This document shows positions 35,935-44,865 of a stretch of 64,000 bases of DNA, one piece after another (position 1 is the stretch's first letter; each line of letters opens with the position of its first letter). This DNA is from Erwinia rhapontici (lineage in GTDB: Bacteria > Pseudomonadota > Gammaproteobacteria > Enterobacterales > Enterobacteriaceae), in contig NZ_VRKO01000014.1 of assembly GCF_012271765.1 (NCBI RefSeq), positions 1-64,000 of the forward strand. The letters run 5' to 3'. The notes beneath the pieces are model-generated. The model had not been told where the DNA came from. It saw nothing but the letters and a program-made list of their open reading frames with translations, and ran no database searches. A program made the position numbers and the translations under genes.

Positions 35935-35966
35935 GTTGCGCCCGCCGGGGTTCCGGTGGGCGCAAC
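35935..35966 (+). terminator. Terminator-like hairpin after kdgM
   Basis: GTTGCGCCCGCCGG, loop GGTT, CCGGTGGGCGCAAC: a 14-bp stem with one G–T pair, 17 bp past the stop. The T run that follows is weak. Confidence 0.75.
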
Positions 35967-36154
35967 GTCTGATTTTCAGGTCTTTCACCGTCCCTGAAAA
36001 AATAACAGGAAAATTCGCTTTTTTTCGCCTCAAAATAGTATTTTTACTCATTGTCGCTATGACCTTGAACTGATAAGTTGCCACCGCGTTTGGGAACGCG
36101 AAAAACTCAGAAATCAAATGAATAACATGTTGAAAAATATAAAGGATTATATTT

Positions 36155-36817
36155 ATGAAGGTTCTTTTTGTCGGAAGCGGTCTATCGGCCCAGCAGGCGC
36201 GTAGTGATAAATATCACGACCATATCAAAGTGTGCCTCAATAATGCCTGGCGTATCTATGAGGGAGGCGAGTTTGATTACTGGATACATCCTAATGATTT
36301 TCCGAAGGAGAATTTCCCTTCTTGCGTGAATTATCAACATGAGATCAGGCATGAAGAATACTCTGCGGTTATTCATGAAGGTGCCCGTCGTTTGGGTATT
36401 CAGGCGGATACAGGCTTTGATATTGAAATAAATATTGGCTACACCTCTTTTTTCCAGGGCCTGTACTGGATAATGCTGGGTTTATCGCCAGAAAGAATTG
36501 GTTTGCTTGGGTTTGACCACGACTATAACAAAAATAAAACGGATAAATGGGTCGCGGACGACAAGCCTAATATTCAGAATTTTTTTAATAATAAAAAAGA
36601 AAAAACCATAAAAGAGTGGGCGGATAATTATTTTCAGGGGTTTGAAAAAGACTTTTTCTATGGCCATGGTACGCCTGATCCAATGCGATATGGCCCGGAA
36701 TATATCGAGAGAAAAATGGTCCTGGCGCAGGAGAATGCAAAAACCCTTGGGATCTCGATCGTCAACTATTCTGAGCGCGAATCGCCCTATAAAATATTTG
36801 AGCGTCATATTATTTAA
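36155..36817 (+). CDS. AT-rich orphan protein, possible glycosyltransferase-like fold
   Basis: A 220-residue soluble protein with no close family recognised. The layout VLFVGSGLSAQQARSDK, VCLNNAWRIYEGGEFDYWIHPND, GYTSFFQGLYWIMLGLSPERIGLLGFDHDYNK is reminiscent of DUF115/GT42-type proteins (Gly-rich first strand, Asn after the second, a G-x-D strand in the middle), but this is weak. It is markedly AT-rich compared with both neighbours, with many Lys, Asn and Asp codons, and stands alone between convergent units, signs of horizontal acquisition. The ATG at 36155 has AAAGGA about ten bases upstream. Polysaccharide or surface modification is a guess. Confidence 0.7.
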   Translation: MKVLFVGSGLSAQQARSDKYHDHIKVCLNNAWRIYEGGEFDYWIHPNDFPKENFPSCVNYQHEIRHEEYSAVIHEGARRLGIQADTGFDIEINIGYTSFFQGLYWIMLGLSPERIGLLGFDHDYNKNKTDKWVADDKPNIQNFFNNKKEKTIKEWADNYFQGFEKDFFYGHGTPDPMRYGPEYIERKMVLAQENAKTLGISIVNYSERESPYKIFERHII

Positions 36818-36836
36818 TATTCTTCTTTTCGTCATG

Positions 36837-36876
36837 CCGATTCTTGCTGCCGTCCGCCCGTTGCCGCAAGAATCGG
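36837..36876. terminator. Inverted repeat between convergent genes
   Basis: CCGATTCTTGC (36837–36847) and GCAAGAATCGG (36866–36876), a perfect 11-bp stem with an 18-base loop, lying between the convergent orphan and phosphodiesterase genes. No long T run; probably a bidirectional transcript end. Confidence 0.6.
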
Positions 36877-36883
36877 ATAAGTA

Positions 36884-37825
36884 CTAATCTTTTGTCAGTA
36901 TCCGGCTGATTTCATTTCCGTATCCCCTTACAGTCACGACGCCATCCAGCAGTTCCACCACCGCGTAAGGGACGTCTTCCGCGCCGTCGAGCATCCCTTT
37001 CATAATAATAAAATCGGTATTGTCGCGCCGCACATAGCCACCGCGATGGTCATGCCCGGTAAAGCAGGCACGTACCTGATAGCGGCACAGCAAATCAGCC
37101 AGTTCACCGCCATTCCACAGGATATGACCCGTATGCGGGGCCAGCGGATAGTGACCAAACACCACCACGGTTTCTCCCAACTGCTGGGCCTGTTGCAGCT
37201 GCGTTTCAATCCATGCCAGTTGAGCACTGCTCACCGCGCCGTTCCACAGCTCGGCCTGCGGTTGCTGACGGGCCACCAGGTCGGCCAGTATCGCTTTCGC
37301 CTGCTGACGGTCATCACCGTTGCCCTGATTGCAATACAGGCTGATGTCATTACCGTCGAACACGATAAAGCGGTAGCCTGCAAGGCGGAACTGATAATAG
37401 CTTTTCGGTAAGCCCGCTGGCGGCGTATGCGCCGATGTCAGGCGGTCAGAAATCACCTGCGCATCATGGTTGCCAATCACAATCGCATGCGGATGATGCA
37501 GTGTTTCATACAGCGGCAGTAGCGCCTGATAGCTTGACCAGTGGCGATCCACCAGGTCACCCAGCGTGACGACAAAATCGAGCGGCTTGCGGTTAAAGGT
37601 GGCAATCGCCTTAGGCAGCTTGTGCAGTGCATGGCGATAATAGAGATTTTTCGGCACATCTGCCTCCACATCAGCGTACTGCGGGTCGGCAATCAGGCCA
37701 AAGCGCAGCGTGCCGTCGGCGGGATGAGTGGAGCGCATCACCGGTGGCTGATACAGCATGGCCGCAGCGCCCAGCGCCTGACGTTGCAGAGAAGAAAGCG
37801 GGTGCGGTGTGGTTTCAAAAGACAT
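36884..37825 (-). CDS. Metallophosphoesterase, ADPRibase-Mn-like
   Basis: A 313-residue calcineurin-type phosphoesterase. Motifs in order: GLIADPQYAD (DxQ in place of the usual DxH, as in the manganese-dependent ADP-ribose/CDP-alcohol diphosphatase group), VVTLGDLVDRH, VIGNHDAQ, VVVFGHYPL and ACFTGHDHRGGY. There is no signal peptide, so it acts in the cytoplasm. The start at 37825 has GGAG about seven bases upstream and sits 11 bp after the last permease gene. As the end of an Ugp-like importer operon, it most likely hydrolyses the imported phosphodiester or a nucleotide-diphosphate alcohol made from it; the exact substrate cannot be read from sequence. Confidence 0.88.
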   Translation of the reverse strand: MSFETTPHPLSSLQRQALGAAAMLYQPPVMRSTHPADGTLRFGLIADPQYADVEADVPKNLYYRHALHKLPKAIATFNRKPLDFVVTLGDLVDRHWSSYQALLPLYETLHHPHAIVIGNHDAQVISDRLTSAHTPPAGLPKSYYQFRLAGYRFIVFDGNDISLYCNQGNGDDRQQAKAILADLVARQQPQAELWNGAVSSAQLAWIETQLQQAQQLGETVVVFGHYPLAPHTGHILWNGGELADLLCRYQVRACFTGHDHRGGYVRRDNTDFIIMKGMLDGAEDVPYAVVELLDGVVTVRGYGNEISRILTKD

Positions 37826-37836
37826 ATATCGCTCCG

Positions 37837-38676
37837 TTAGCGGATGCCGGCACGCATAAACGACTGAACAAACTGACGCTGGAAAATCAGGAACAGCACC
37901 AGCAATGGCAATGACGTCATCAGCGTTGCGGCCCCGACCAGCGCCCACTGTACCCCTTGTTCCGGGGCGGAAAACAGCTGCAAACCGACGGTAATGGGCC
38001 GCACGTTGACCGAGTCGGTGATCACCAGCGGCCAGAGGAAATCGTTCCAGTGGAAGCTGATCGACACCAGCGCAAACGCGATATACACCGGTTTGGCCAG
38101 CGGCACATAAATACGGCGCAGAATGGTCCAGCGGCTGGCACCTTCAACGATCGCCGCTTCTTCCAGCACCAGAGGAATACTTTTAAACGTCTGACGCAGC
38201 AGGAAAATAGCAAAGGCCGAAGCAAGATAGGGCAGTGCAATGCCCCACAGTGTGTCGCGCAGCCCCAGCGCGCCCACGGTTTTGTAATTGTTGAGGATCA
38301 GCACGTCGGGGCTGATCATCAGCTGTAGCAGGATCAGGGCAAACAGCAGACCGGAGAACTTGAGGCGAAAACGGACCAGCGCATAGGCAGCCATTGTCGC
38401 CAGCACCAGCTGGCAGATCACAATCATCAGCACCAGCAGCGTAGTGTTGAGGAAATAGCGGGCGAACGGTGCGGCGTGCCAGGCATCGATAAAGTTCTGC
38501 AATGTCAGCGGGGAGAACAGCACAAAGGTGCCCTGATCCGATGCAGGATGAATGGCAACCCAAACGGCCACCAGAATCGGTAGAAACCACAGCAGGGCGG
38601 CCAGCCAGATCGCCAGATTCAGGCACAGACGGCCCAGCGAAAACGACCGTGCGGGAAGCGTCATGGTCAGGCTCAT
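37837..38676 (-). CDS. ABC importer permease, UgpE/MalG-like
   Basis: A 279-residue inner-membrane permease of the CUT1 class with about six spans. The EAA loop appears as LEEAAIVEGASRWTILRRIYVPLAKPV, the site that docks to the ATPase. It overlaps the upstream permease gene by four bases (ATGA). With the partner permease, substrate-binding protein and ATPase it forms an importer resembling the sn-glycerol-3-phosphate system UgpBAEC. Confidence 0.93.
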   Translation of the reverse strand: MSLTMTLPARSFSLGRLCLNLAIWLAALLWFLPILVAVWVAIHPASDQGTFVLFSPLTLQNFIDAWHAAPFARYFLNTTLLVLMIVICQLVLATMAAYALVRFRLKFSGLLFALILLQLMISPDVLILNNYKTVGALGLRDTLWGIALPYLASAFAIFLLRQTFKSIPLVLEEAAIVEGASRWTILRRIYVPLAKPVYIAFALVSISFHWNDFLWPLVITDSVNVRPITVGLQLFSAPEQGVQWALVGAATLMTSLPLLVLFLIFQRQFVQSFMRAGIR

Positions 38677-39584
38677 TGGTAATGCGCTCGCTTATCCAGC
38701 AGGTGGAATTTGATTAAAGCAATCGCGCCGAGGATCACCAGCAACACCACGGTCATGGCGGAAGCGGCCGGTAAATCCCAGAAGCTGAAAGCGGTACGGT
38801 AGATGTAATAGAGCAGCAGACTGCTGCTGTTATTCGGTCCACCGTTGGTCATGGCGATCACCTGGTCGACGATGCGGAACGCGTTCATCGAGGCATTGAT
38901 CAAAATAAACAGCGTGGTGGGCATCAGTAATGGCCACTGCACGCGGCGGAAGAAATAGCGGCGTGAGGCGCCTTCAATGTCTGCCGCCTCACTCAGCCGC
39001 GGGTCTATCTGCTGCAATGCCGCCAGATAGAAAATCATAAAGAACCCGGCCTCACGCCAGACGGAAACGGCCATCAGGCTCCAGAGCGCACTGTCGGGGT
39101 CCCCCAGCCAGTTGACGGGCGGCAGCGAAAACAGCGTCAGTAGCTGGTTGAGCAGGCCGAGCTGGGGCGTGTAGAAAAACAGCCACAGGTTGGCGATGGC
39201 AATCATCGGCAGCAGTGAAGGAATAAAAAAAGCGGCGCGAGTCAGCGCGCTGCCGCGCAGGCGGCGATTCACCGCCAGCGCCATCAGCAGGGCCAGCCAC
39301 ACCGCCAGCGGGATCGTGACCGCGGCATACAACAGGTTATTACGCAGCGACAGCATAAAAATGTCGTCATCCAGCAGTGCGGCGTAATTATCCAGCCCGA
39401 CGAACCGGGCCGGATGCCCGTTGCGCGCCGCAGAGAACAGGCTCTCCCACATCGTGGCCACCGCCGGATAATGGGTAAACGTCAGCAGAAACCCCAGTGC
39501 CGGTAACAGCAGCAGGTAGCCATAAATCTGCATTGACAGACCCCGATTGCGGGCAGCCGGTGCCAGAGTGTGAAGAGAGCGCAT
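38673..39584 (-). CDS. ABC importer permease, UgpA/MalF-like
   Basis: A 303-residue CUT1-class permease with six spans. Its EAA loop is LSEAADIEGASRRYFFRRVQWPLLMPT. It starts 9 bp after the binding-protein gene and its stop overlaps the next start, giving the usual binding protein–permease–permease order. N-terminal residues before IYGYLLLLPALGFLL are basic, consistent with a cytoplasmic N-terminus. Confidence 0.93.
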   Translation of the reverse strand: MRSLHTLAPAARNRGLSMQIYGYLLLLPALGFLLTFTHYPAVATMWESLFSAARNGHPARFVGLDNYAALLDDDIFMLSLRNNLLYAAVTIPLAVWLALLMALAVNRRLRGSALTRAAFFIPSLLPMIAIANLWLFFYTPQLGLLNQLLTLFSLPPVNWLGDPDSALWSLMAVSVWREAGFFMIFYLAALQQIDPRLSEAADIEGASRRYFFRRVQWPLLMPTTLFILINASMNAFRIVDQVIAMTNGGPNNSSSLLLYYIYRTAFSFWDLPAASAMTVVLLVILGAIALIKFHLLDKRAHYQ

Positions 39585-39593
39585 AGGTGTCCG

Positions 39594-40874
39594 TTACTGG
39601 TAAGGTTTCAGCAAGCGGTCAGCCTGCTTCTGAGCCGACTCCAGCGCCTGCTCAGGGGTTTTCTCCTGAGTGACGGCGGCTTCAACCGCATGGTTCAGGG
39701 CATCCTGAATCTGCACGCTGTTGTAGGTCGAGAGTTCCGGTTGTGAATATTTCAGCTGCTCACGCGCGACCAGCGCCTGTGGCACCTGTTTGACGTAATC
39801 CTGCATCACCGTGGTGTCCCACGCGGCAGGTGAGGTCGCCACGTAGCCGGTGGCGATACTCCAGCGAGCGGCCTGCTCAGGTGCTGATACCCAGCGAATA
39901 AATGTCATCGCGGCTTTTTGCTGCTCAGGAGTGGCATTTTTGAACACGTAAAGGTTACCGCCGCCGGTCGGGCTGCCGCGCTGGGTTTTCTCCGGCAGCA
40001 TGGCGACGCCGAACGGGAATTTGGCGTTGTCACGCACGGTGGTCAGGTTACCGGTGGTGGTCACCATCATGGCGGTTTTGCCGCTGATAAAGTCCTGAGG
40101 TGTGGTGCTCCAGGCAATTGCGCCTTTCGGCGACACGCCCTCTTTCTGCCCAAGGTTGGTCAGCCACTGCAAGGTTTCGACGTTGGCCGGGGTATTAAAG
40201 GCCACGGCTGTGCCTTTGCCGTTATCCAGGCGGCTGCCGTTGGTGGCCGCCAGACCCTGGAAGTTCCAGTAGCCGTTCGGCGTGGACGGGATCTCAATGC
40301 CCCACTGGCTGACGCCTTTGTCGTCTTTCACCACCAGTTTTTTACCGAAGTCGACCACCTGCTGCCAGTTAGCGGGTGGGGTTTCGCCGTCCAGACCGGC
40401 TTTCTCAAACGCCTGTTTGTTCCAGTACATCACTACGGTGGAACGCTGGAACGGGATGCCCCACACCTTGCCTTCGATATGGCGCAGGAATGCCGGATAG
40501 AACCCTTGAATCCACTTTTTGCCCTCGGCATCATTCGCCAGGTCGCTGGCCGCGGTAATCGCACCCGCGTCGATCAGAGAATAGGCTTCGATATCACCAA
40601 TTACGGCCAGCTGTGGCGCATTGCCGCCACGAAACGCGGTCAGGGCTTTGGTCACTGTCGTGGCATAGTCACCGGTATAAACAGGCTGAATGCTGACATC
40701 CGGGTGCAGTTTTTCAAAGTCAGCGACCAGCGTATCGACGGTGTGGCTGATTTTGCCCCCCACGGCAATCGGGTAATACATCTGAAGTTTTACAGGGTCG
40801 GCCGCGAAAGCAGATGAGGCAGCACAAAGTAACAGGACAGACGTCAGGCGTGAGAAACGGAGAACTGGAGACAT
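39594..40874 (-). CDS. Periplasmic solute-binding protein, UgpB-like
   Basis: A 426-residue type 1 extracellular solute-binding protein. The signal peptide is MSPVLRFSRLTSVLLL through ASSAFA, so the mature start is ADPVKLQMYYPIAVGG. The family signature region VWGIPFQRSTVVMYWNKQAF and PTGGGNLYVFKNATPEQQKAA match UgpB-type proteins that bind glycerol-3-phosphate or glycerophosphodiesters. ATG 40874 is chosen because AAGGGA precedes it and it gives a clean signal peptide; longer in-frame starts overlap the ATPase gene. The gap from that gene is 28 bp. Confidence 0.92.
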   Translation of the reverse strand: MSPVLRFSRLTSVLLLCAASSAFAADPVKLQMYYPIAVGGKISHTVDTLVADFEKLHPDVSIQPVYTGDYATTVTKALTAFRGGNAPQLAVIGDIEAYSLIDAGAITAASDLANDAEGKKWIQGFYPAFLRHIEGKVWGIPFQRSTVVMYWNKQAFEKAGLDGETPPANWQQVVDFGKKLVVKDDKGVSQWGIEIPSTPNGYWNFQGLAATNGSRLDNGKGTAVAFNTPANVETLQWLTNLGQKEGVSPKGAIAWSTTPQDFISGKTAMMVTTTGNLTTVRDNAKFPFGVAMLPEKTQRGSPTGGGNLYVFKNATPEQQKAAMTFIRWVSAPEQAARWSIATGYVATSPAAWDTTVMQDYVKQVPQALVAREQLKYSQPELSTYNSVQIQDALNHAVEAAVTQEKTPEQALESAQKQADRLLKPYQ

Positions 40875-40902
40875 GGTTTTCCCTTGAGCGATAAAAGAGT
40901 GG

Positions 40903-42006
40903 TTAAACAGCATATTTTTGTTCTGACGGTAAAACGTTCTGTTCCGCGCCGTAACAGCGTTTGCCGCTGGCGCTGACAAAGAAATAGTGTTTGCTCGCAG
41001 ACCATTGCAGCCCGACCTGGCTGTGCTCGCTAAAGCGCCTCATGCCGGCCACTTTGACGGTGATTGGCTCCTGACAGGCGGCGATTTGGCAGACCAGCAA
41101 CGTGTCTGCGCCCATGTATTCGTAGCTGAGCACACGGGCAGTCAGAGCGGCATGTTCGGCTGAGGTCAGTTGAATATCCTCGGCGCGCAATCCGAGGCTC
41201 AATCCGGCTTCAACGCCGTACTGCACCACCGGGATCGGCATCTCGCCCAGGTAGTGATGGTTGCCTTCACGGCGCAGCGGGATGATGTTCATCGGTGGGG
41301 CTCCGATAAATTGCGCAGCAAATACCGTGGCCGGGTTGTTGTAGAGGTTATCCGGGGTGTCGTGCTGTTCGATGTTGCCGTCATTCAGCAGAATAATTTT
41401 ATCGGCCATGCTCATTGCTTCGGTCTGATCGTGGGTCACGTAAAGCATCGTCAGGCCGAGCTTTTTCTGAATGGCGCGGATCTCGCGGCGCATGCTCTGG
41501 CGCAGTTTGGCATCGAGGTTGGAAAGCGGCTCATCCATCAGGCACAGTTTATTGTTGGCGATCACGGCACGGCCCAGCGCCACGCGCTGCTGCTGCCCGC
41601 CGGAAAGCTGGGACGGCAGACGGTCGAGCAGCGGTTCCAGCTCCATCAGGCGGCTGACATCGGCCAGACGTGAGGGAAAATGACGCTTATCTTCACCCCG
41701 GGCGCGCAGCCCGAACAGCAGATTTTCCCGCACATTCAGATGCGGGAACAGCGCGTAAGACTGGAACACCATCGACAGTTTGCGCTGTGAAGGCGGCAAT
41801 GCTGTCACATCGGACTGCTGGAAATAGATCGCGCCACTGTCGGCCGATTCCAGCCCGGCAATGGTGCGTAGCATGGTTGATTTGCCACAGCCGGAAGGCC
41901 CGAGCAGCGCGATAAAATCACCCTCTGCCACCTCAAAGCTGATGTCGTTCAGCGCGGTTTTGGTGCCCCAGGCTTTGTGAATATGGTGAAGAGAGAGATA
42001 ACTCAT
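40903..42006 (-). CDS. ABC importer ATPase, UgpC/MalK-like
   Basis: A 367-residue ATPase of the MalK/UgpC class. Walker A is GPSGCGKST, the signature is LSGGQQQRVALGRAV, Walker B is LCLMDEPLSNLDAKLR, the H loop is LYVTHDQTEA, and a C-terminal TOBE-type domain begins near FIGAPPMNIIPL. ATG 42006 (MSYLSLHHIHKAWG) is the natural family start although its SD is weak. It is the first gene of the operon, transcribed toward the binding protein, two permeases and the phosphodiesterase. Confidence 0.93.
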   Translation of the reverse strand: MSYLSLHHIHKAWGTKTALNDISFEVAEGDFIALLGPSGCGKSTMLRTIAGLESADSGAIYFQQSDVTALPPSQRKLSMVFQSYALFPHLNVRENLLFGLRARGEDKRHFPSRLADVSRLMELEPLLDRLPSQLSGGQQQRVALGRAVIANNKLCLMDEPLSNLDAKLRQSMRREIRAIQKKLGLTMLYVTHDQTEAMSMADKIILLNDGNIEQHDTPDNLYNNPATVFAAQFIGAPPMNIIPLRREGNHHYLGEMPIPVVQYGVEAGLSLGLRAEDIQLTSAEHAALTARVLSYEYMGADTLLVCQIAACQEPITVKVAGMRRFSEHSQVGLQWSASKHYFFVSASGKRCYGAEQNVLPSEQKYAV

Positions 42007-42133
42007 GCCAGCTGTGCGTCTTTGCAATAAGAAGTGGGCCTAAGCTAGCGGGACTGGATGAACTTTTTATTAACGCAGGATGACGCTTAGAAGACGGGGA
42101 TCGCTGACGCCGGGCAGGGGGACGCCGCAGTAG

Positions 42134-42162
42134 CGTCCCGTCAGCAGGACACTGACGGGACG
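42134..42162. terminator. Strong hairpin downstream of the 42169 gene
   Basis: CGTCCCGTCAG, seven-base loop, CTGACGGGACG: a perfect 11-bp stem six bases past the minus-strand stop at 42169. No T run follows on that strand; it may mark a transcript end or stabilise the mRNA. Confidence 0.65.
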
Positions 42163-42168
42163 ACAGGT

Positions 42169-42780
42169 TCAGACGCGGCGTTTTTCCTGACATAAGTAGC
42201 CGAAAGTCGCAAACAGGCAAAGTGAATACCCCAGCAGTTCACTGCCTTCTTCCGCCATGTTTTTCACCGTGCGGTTATAGCCATCCAGCATCAGATGTTC
42301 CCAGAGTTCGTGCATACCGAACAGCCGTGAGAAGACCAGAATTGTCAGCATCCCGGCAGACAACAGGCCCCATGCCGGTTGGCTCACAAAGGCGGCAAGA
42401 CCCGGGATGATGCTACGTGGGTTACGCAGCGCGACTGCCACGCAGGCCAGGGTCACCGCAAGGGCAAACCAGAGCCAACAGCCGTGTCTGATCGTATCAA
42501 ACAAAAAATCCAGCTCACGAATGAGCATGCAACTGAAGAAACCGGGCACCAGAATCATCACCGGCCGCTGCGCCGGAGAACGCCAGGCGCGATGAAAAAA
42601 CAGACAGGCAATGACTGCCAGCATGATTTCCTGCGCCATTTCAGTCAATGAGGTTTCATGGACGGCATTATTCATCCAGACGACATCAGCAAAGAGCAAC
42701 CCCATCATCATGCCAAGAAACAAAGCAGCGCCTAAAAATGTGAATATCTTATTTTTTATAATCGATAAATCAGTCGACAT
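42169..42780 (-). CDS. Uncharacterised inner-membrane protein
   Basis: A 203-residue protein with about five to six hydrophobic segments (FTFLGAALFLGMMMGLLFA, MLAVIACLFFHRAW, MILVPGFFSCMLIREL, CWLWFALAVTLACVAVAL, GLLSAGMLTILVFSRLF, LLGYSLCLFATFGYL). Charged motifs FHRAWRSP, RELDFLFD and ELWEHLMLDGYNRTVKNMAEE sit in loops. No family recognised. It is a single gene between the ABC operon and the HD hydrolase; a G-rich SD (GGGGGGTAAC) precedes the ATG, itself part of a C/G inverted repeat. Confidence 0.82.
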   Translation of the reverse strand: MSTDLSIIKNKIFTFLGAALFLGMMMGLLFADVVWMNNAVHETSLTEMAQEIMLAVIACLFFHRAWRSPAQRPVMILVPGFFSCMLIRELDFLFDTIRHGCWLWFALAVTLACVAVALRNPRSIIPGLAAFVSQPAWGLLSAGMLTILVFSRLFGMHELWEHLMLDGYNRTVKNMAEEGSELLGYSLCLFATFGYLCQEKRRV

Positions 42781-42909
42781 GTTACCCCCCGGTCAATATT
42801 GGGGGGCAATGATAGGGATGTTCCATAACAGAACTGGTCATTTTATGCGGTTGTCTTATATAGAGCACATAATGACATGTAATTTGCATTTTTTTAATTC
42901 AACTAATTG

Positions 42910-43494
42910 TTATGGATGGTATTTTTTCTCCTGCTGTTCAAACCAGCTGGCGGGAACGTTATGGGGAGGTTGACCAAGCTGCGCAATCCCCTGTTCGATA
43001 ACCTGATCGGCCATCTGGTGCAGGGTGGCATGCCCTGCGGTCAGCAGACGGATTTGCACCCGTTTTTCAATCAGATAGACGCGGGCAAAATGCGGATCAA
43101 AATGAATAATTGAGCGGGTATTATCGATAATATCCGCCAGCTTGATGGTCTGCGCGTCAGCAGAGGCCTGTTGAGTATGGCGAAAATGGGCCAGCTTACG
43201 TGCGGTGCGGTTTTGTCCGGCAACGGCACCCTGGTTGGTCAGCATTTCAACCAGCGATGTCACCCGCTCGCCGAAATGGGTGCGGATATCCTCCAGCGTA
43301 CTGCTGGTGTCTTCAACAGTATCGTGCAGCCAGGCCGCAGCCAGCATCTCTTCATCGTCACTGACGCTACGCACCAGTTCGACCACCGCAGCGGGATGCA
43401 CGATATAAGGCTCATCGGTGTATTTTCGGCGTTGATCTGCTGCGGCATGGGCTTTGCTGGCGTAGCGCTGCGCCCGTTCTTCCAGAGTTTGCAT
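42910..43494 (-). CDS. HD-domain small alarmone hydrolase-like protein
   Basis: A 194-residue HD protein resembling the hydrolase half of RelA/SpoT and stand-alone Mesh1-type (p)ppGpp hydrolases: RKYTDEPYIVHPAAV (first His about residue 33), AAWLHDTVEDT (HD at about 57–58), and QTIKLADIIDNTRSI with the last metal Asp. There is no synthetase domain. ATG 43494 is chosen for GGGAG about seven bases upstream. It is divergent from ohrR across 63 bp, so a regulator bound there could affect both. Activity on ppGpp is inferred from motifs. Confidence 0.88.
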   Translation of the reverse strand: MQTLEERAQRYASKAHAAADQRRKYTDEPYIVHPAAVVELVRSVSDDEEMLAAAWLHDTVEDTSSTLEDIRTHFGERVTSLVEMLTNQGAVAGQNRTARKLAHFRHTQQASADAQTIKLADIIDNTRSIIHFDPHFARVYLIEKRVQIRLLTAGHATLHQMADQVIEQGIAQLGQPPHNVPASWFEQQEKKYHP

Positions 43495-43524
43495 CGTTTT
43501 TCTCCCTGCCTGTAAAGTCGCTTG

Positions 43525-43550
43525 CAATTGTATAGTGCGCTATCTATATT
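43525..43550. promoter_or_regulatory. Possible OhrR operator in the ohrR promoter
   Basis: CAATTGTATAGTGCGCTAT lies between the divergent HD-hydrolase and ohrR genes; its ATAGTG–GCG part recurs before ohr (about 44056–44078, ATAGTGTGCGATTTAATCGC). OhrR commonly represses both its own gene and ohr, so shared sites are expected; the exact operator is inferred. Confidence 0.4.
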
Positions 43551-43557
43551 ATTTTTC

Positions 43558-44016
43558 ATGACTACAGATAAAGATGACAAAAAAGCGGCGGATGCGCCAC
43601 TGTTGCTCGACCGGCAGCTGTGCTTCGCGATCTATTCCGCTAACCTGGCGCTGCATAAGATCTACCGGCAGCTGCTGGCCCCGCTGGATATCACCTATCC
43701 CCAGTATCTGGTGATGATGGTGCTGTGGGAGCGGGATGACGTCACGGTGTCGGAGATCGGTGAGCGGCTGTTTCTTGACTCTGCAACCCTGACACCGCTG
43801 CTGAAACGTCTGGAAACTGCCGGGCTGCTGCACCGTCTGCGTTCGCGTAAAGATGAACGTCAGGTGGTGGTGACGTTGACGGATAAAGGACATGAACTAC
43901 GCCAGCAGGCGCGGGCTATCCCTGAATCAGTGATCGGTGCTACGTCCTGTGAGATGGAAAAATTACAGTCGCTAAAAGGCGAACTGGAAATTCTGCGCAA
44001 TAATCTGAACGGCTAA
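43558..44016 (+). CDS. ohrR: OhrR, MarR-family organic peroxide sensor
   Basis: A 152-residue MarR-type repressor. [20 protein letters not shown] holds the reactive Cys (about residue 22) of OhrR, and [13 protein letters not shown] follows as in the family. The winged helix is at about residues 60–105 ([20 protein letters not shown], then [17 protein letters not shown]). Oxidation of the Cys by organic peroxides releases ohr from repression. ATG 43558 directly precedes the protein; it is 87 bp before ohr on the same strand. Confidence 0.95.
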   Translation: MTTDKDDKKAADAPLLLDRQLCFAIYSANLALHKIYRQLLAPLDITYPQYLVMMVLWERDDVTVSEIGERLFLDSATLTPLLKRLETAGLLHRLRSRKDERQVVVTLTDKGHELRQQARAIPESVIGATSCEMEKLQSLKGELEILRNNLNG

Positions 44017-44103
44017 TCTGCCCTTGTTCTTTGAGTCAAAAAGCTTTATTAATATAAATAGTGTGCGATTTAATCGCGTGAAAACTAAAAAAGGAAACAC
44101 ACC

Positions 44104-44532
44104 ATGTCGTTAGAAAAAGTTGTATACCGTGCAAAAGCAAAAGCCACCGGTGGCCGTGAAGGCCGCGCTACTTCTTCCGATGGCGTGCTGGATATCCAGC
44201 TGGGCCTGCCGAAAGAGATGGGCGGCGCAGGTGGCAATGTCACTAACCCTGAGCAGCTGTTCGCGGCGGGTTACTCTGCCTGCTTCCTCGGAGCGATGAA
44301 GTTTGTGGCGGGGCGTGACAAGTTCGCTATGCCAAAAGAGGCGTTTGTTGAAGGGGAAGTGGGTATTGGTCCATTGCCGACGGGCTTTGGCATTGAAGCG
44401 ACCCTCAACATTCATCTGCCGGGCATGGACAGTGCTGAGGCGAAAAAGCTGGTCGATGCCGCCCATATCGTCTGCCCTTACTCCAATGCCACCCAGGGCA
44501 ATATTGACGTGACGTTGAATATTATCAACTAA
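44104..44532 (+). CDS. ohr: Ohr, organic hydroperoxide reductase
   Basis: A 142-residue OsmC/Ohr peroxidase. The two redox Cys are in [13 protein letters not shown] and [14 protein letters not shown], and the Arg/Glu that position them are in the usual places. It reduces fatty-acid and other organic peroxides using lipoyl cofactors. AAGGAAA lies about nine bases upstream. It is paired with its repressor ohrR. Confidence 0.96.
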   Translation: MSLEKVVYRAKAKATGGREGRATSSDGVLDIQLGLPKEMGGAGGNVTNPEQLFAAGYSACFLGAMKFVAGRDKFAMPKEAFVEGEVGIGPLPTGFGIEATLNIHLPGMDSAEAKKLVDAAHIVCPYSNATQGNIDVTLNIIN

Positions 44533-44540
44533 GCCGTCTG

Positions 44541-44560
44541 ACCGGGGCTGTCGCCCCGGT
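44541..44560 (+). terminator. Hairpin after ohr
   Basis: ACCGGGGC, loop TGTC, GCCCCGGT: a perfect 8-bp stem eight bases past the ohr stop, without a strong T run. The rest of the 333-bp gap up to eptB is mixed sequence and holds no gene I can recognise. Confidence 0.7.
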
Positions 44561-44865
44561 TATCGTCATTCCTGCTGTATCTGATCCCACACTCTTGCAT
44601 ACCGTTCGCGGCACGATTCCGCACCTTCCTCTCAATGATACGTAAAATGCCGAAATTACATATCCTCACAGACTAACCCTGCTGAGTGTGTTTAACTACG
44701 CCCCCTGCGAAGGATTGTTACCCCTCATTTATCATCAGATTCCTCTGGTTATGGACGGCCTTAAGGTTTATCGGTATTGCGTCCGAACTCTGACGCCGTA
44801 CCAGGGTCTGATTAGCGTTCAGATCGTGTTAGCAATTGTTTAGGTTACGCCAGGATTAAGGTCGA

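Noticed and set aside
36155-36817. Sialyltransferase (GT42) assignment
   Set aside because: Only the broad layout matches; key residues could not be aligned with confidence.
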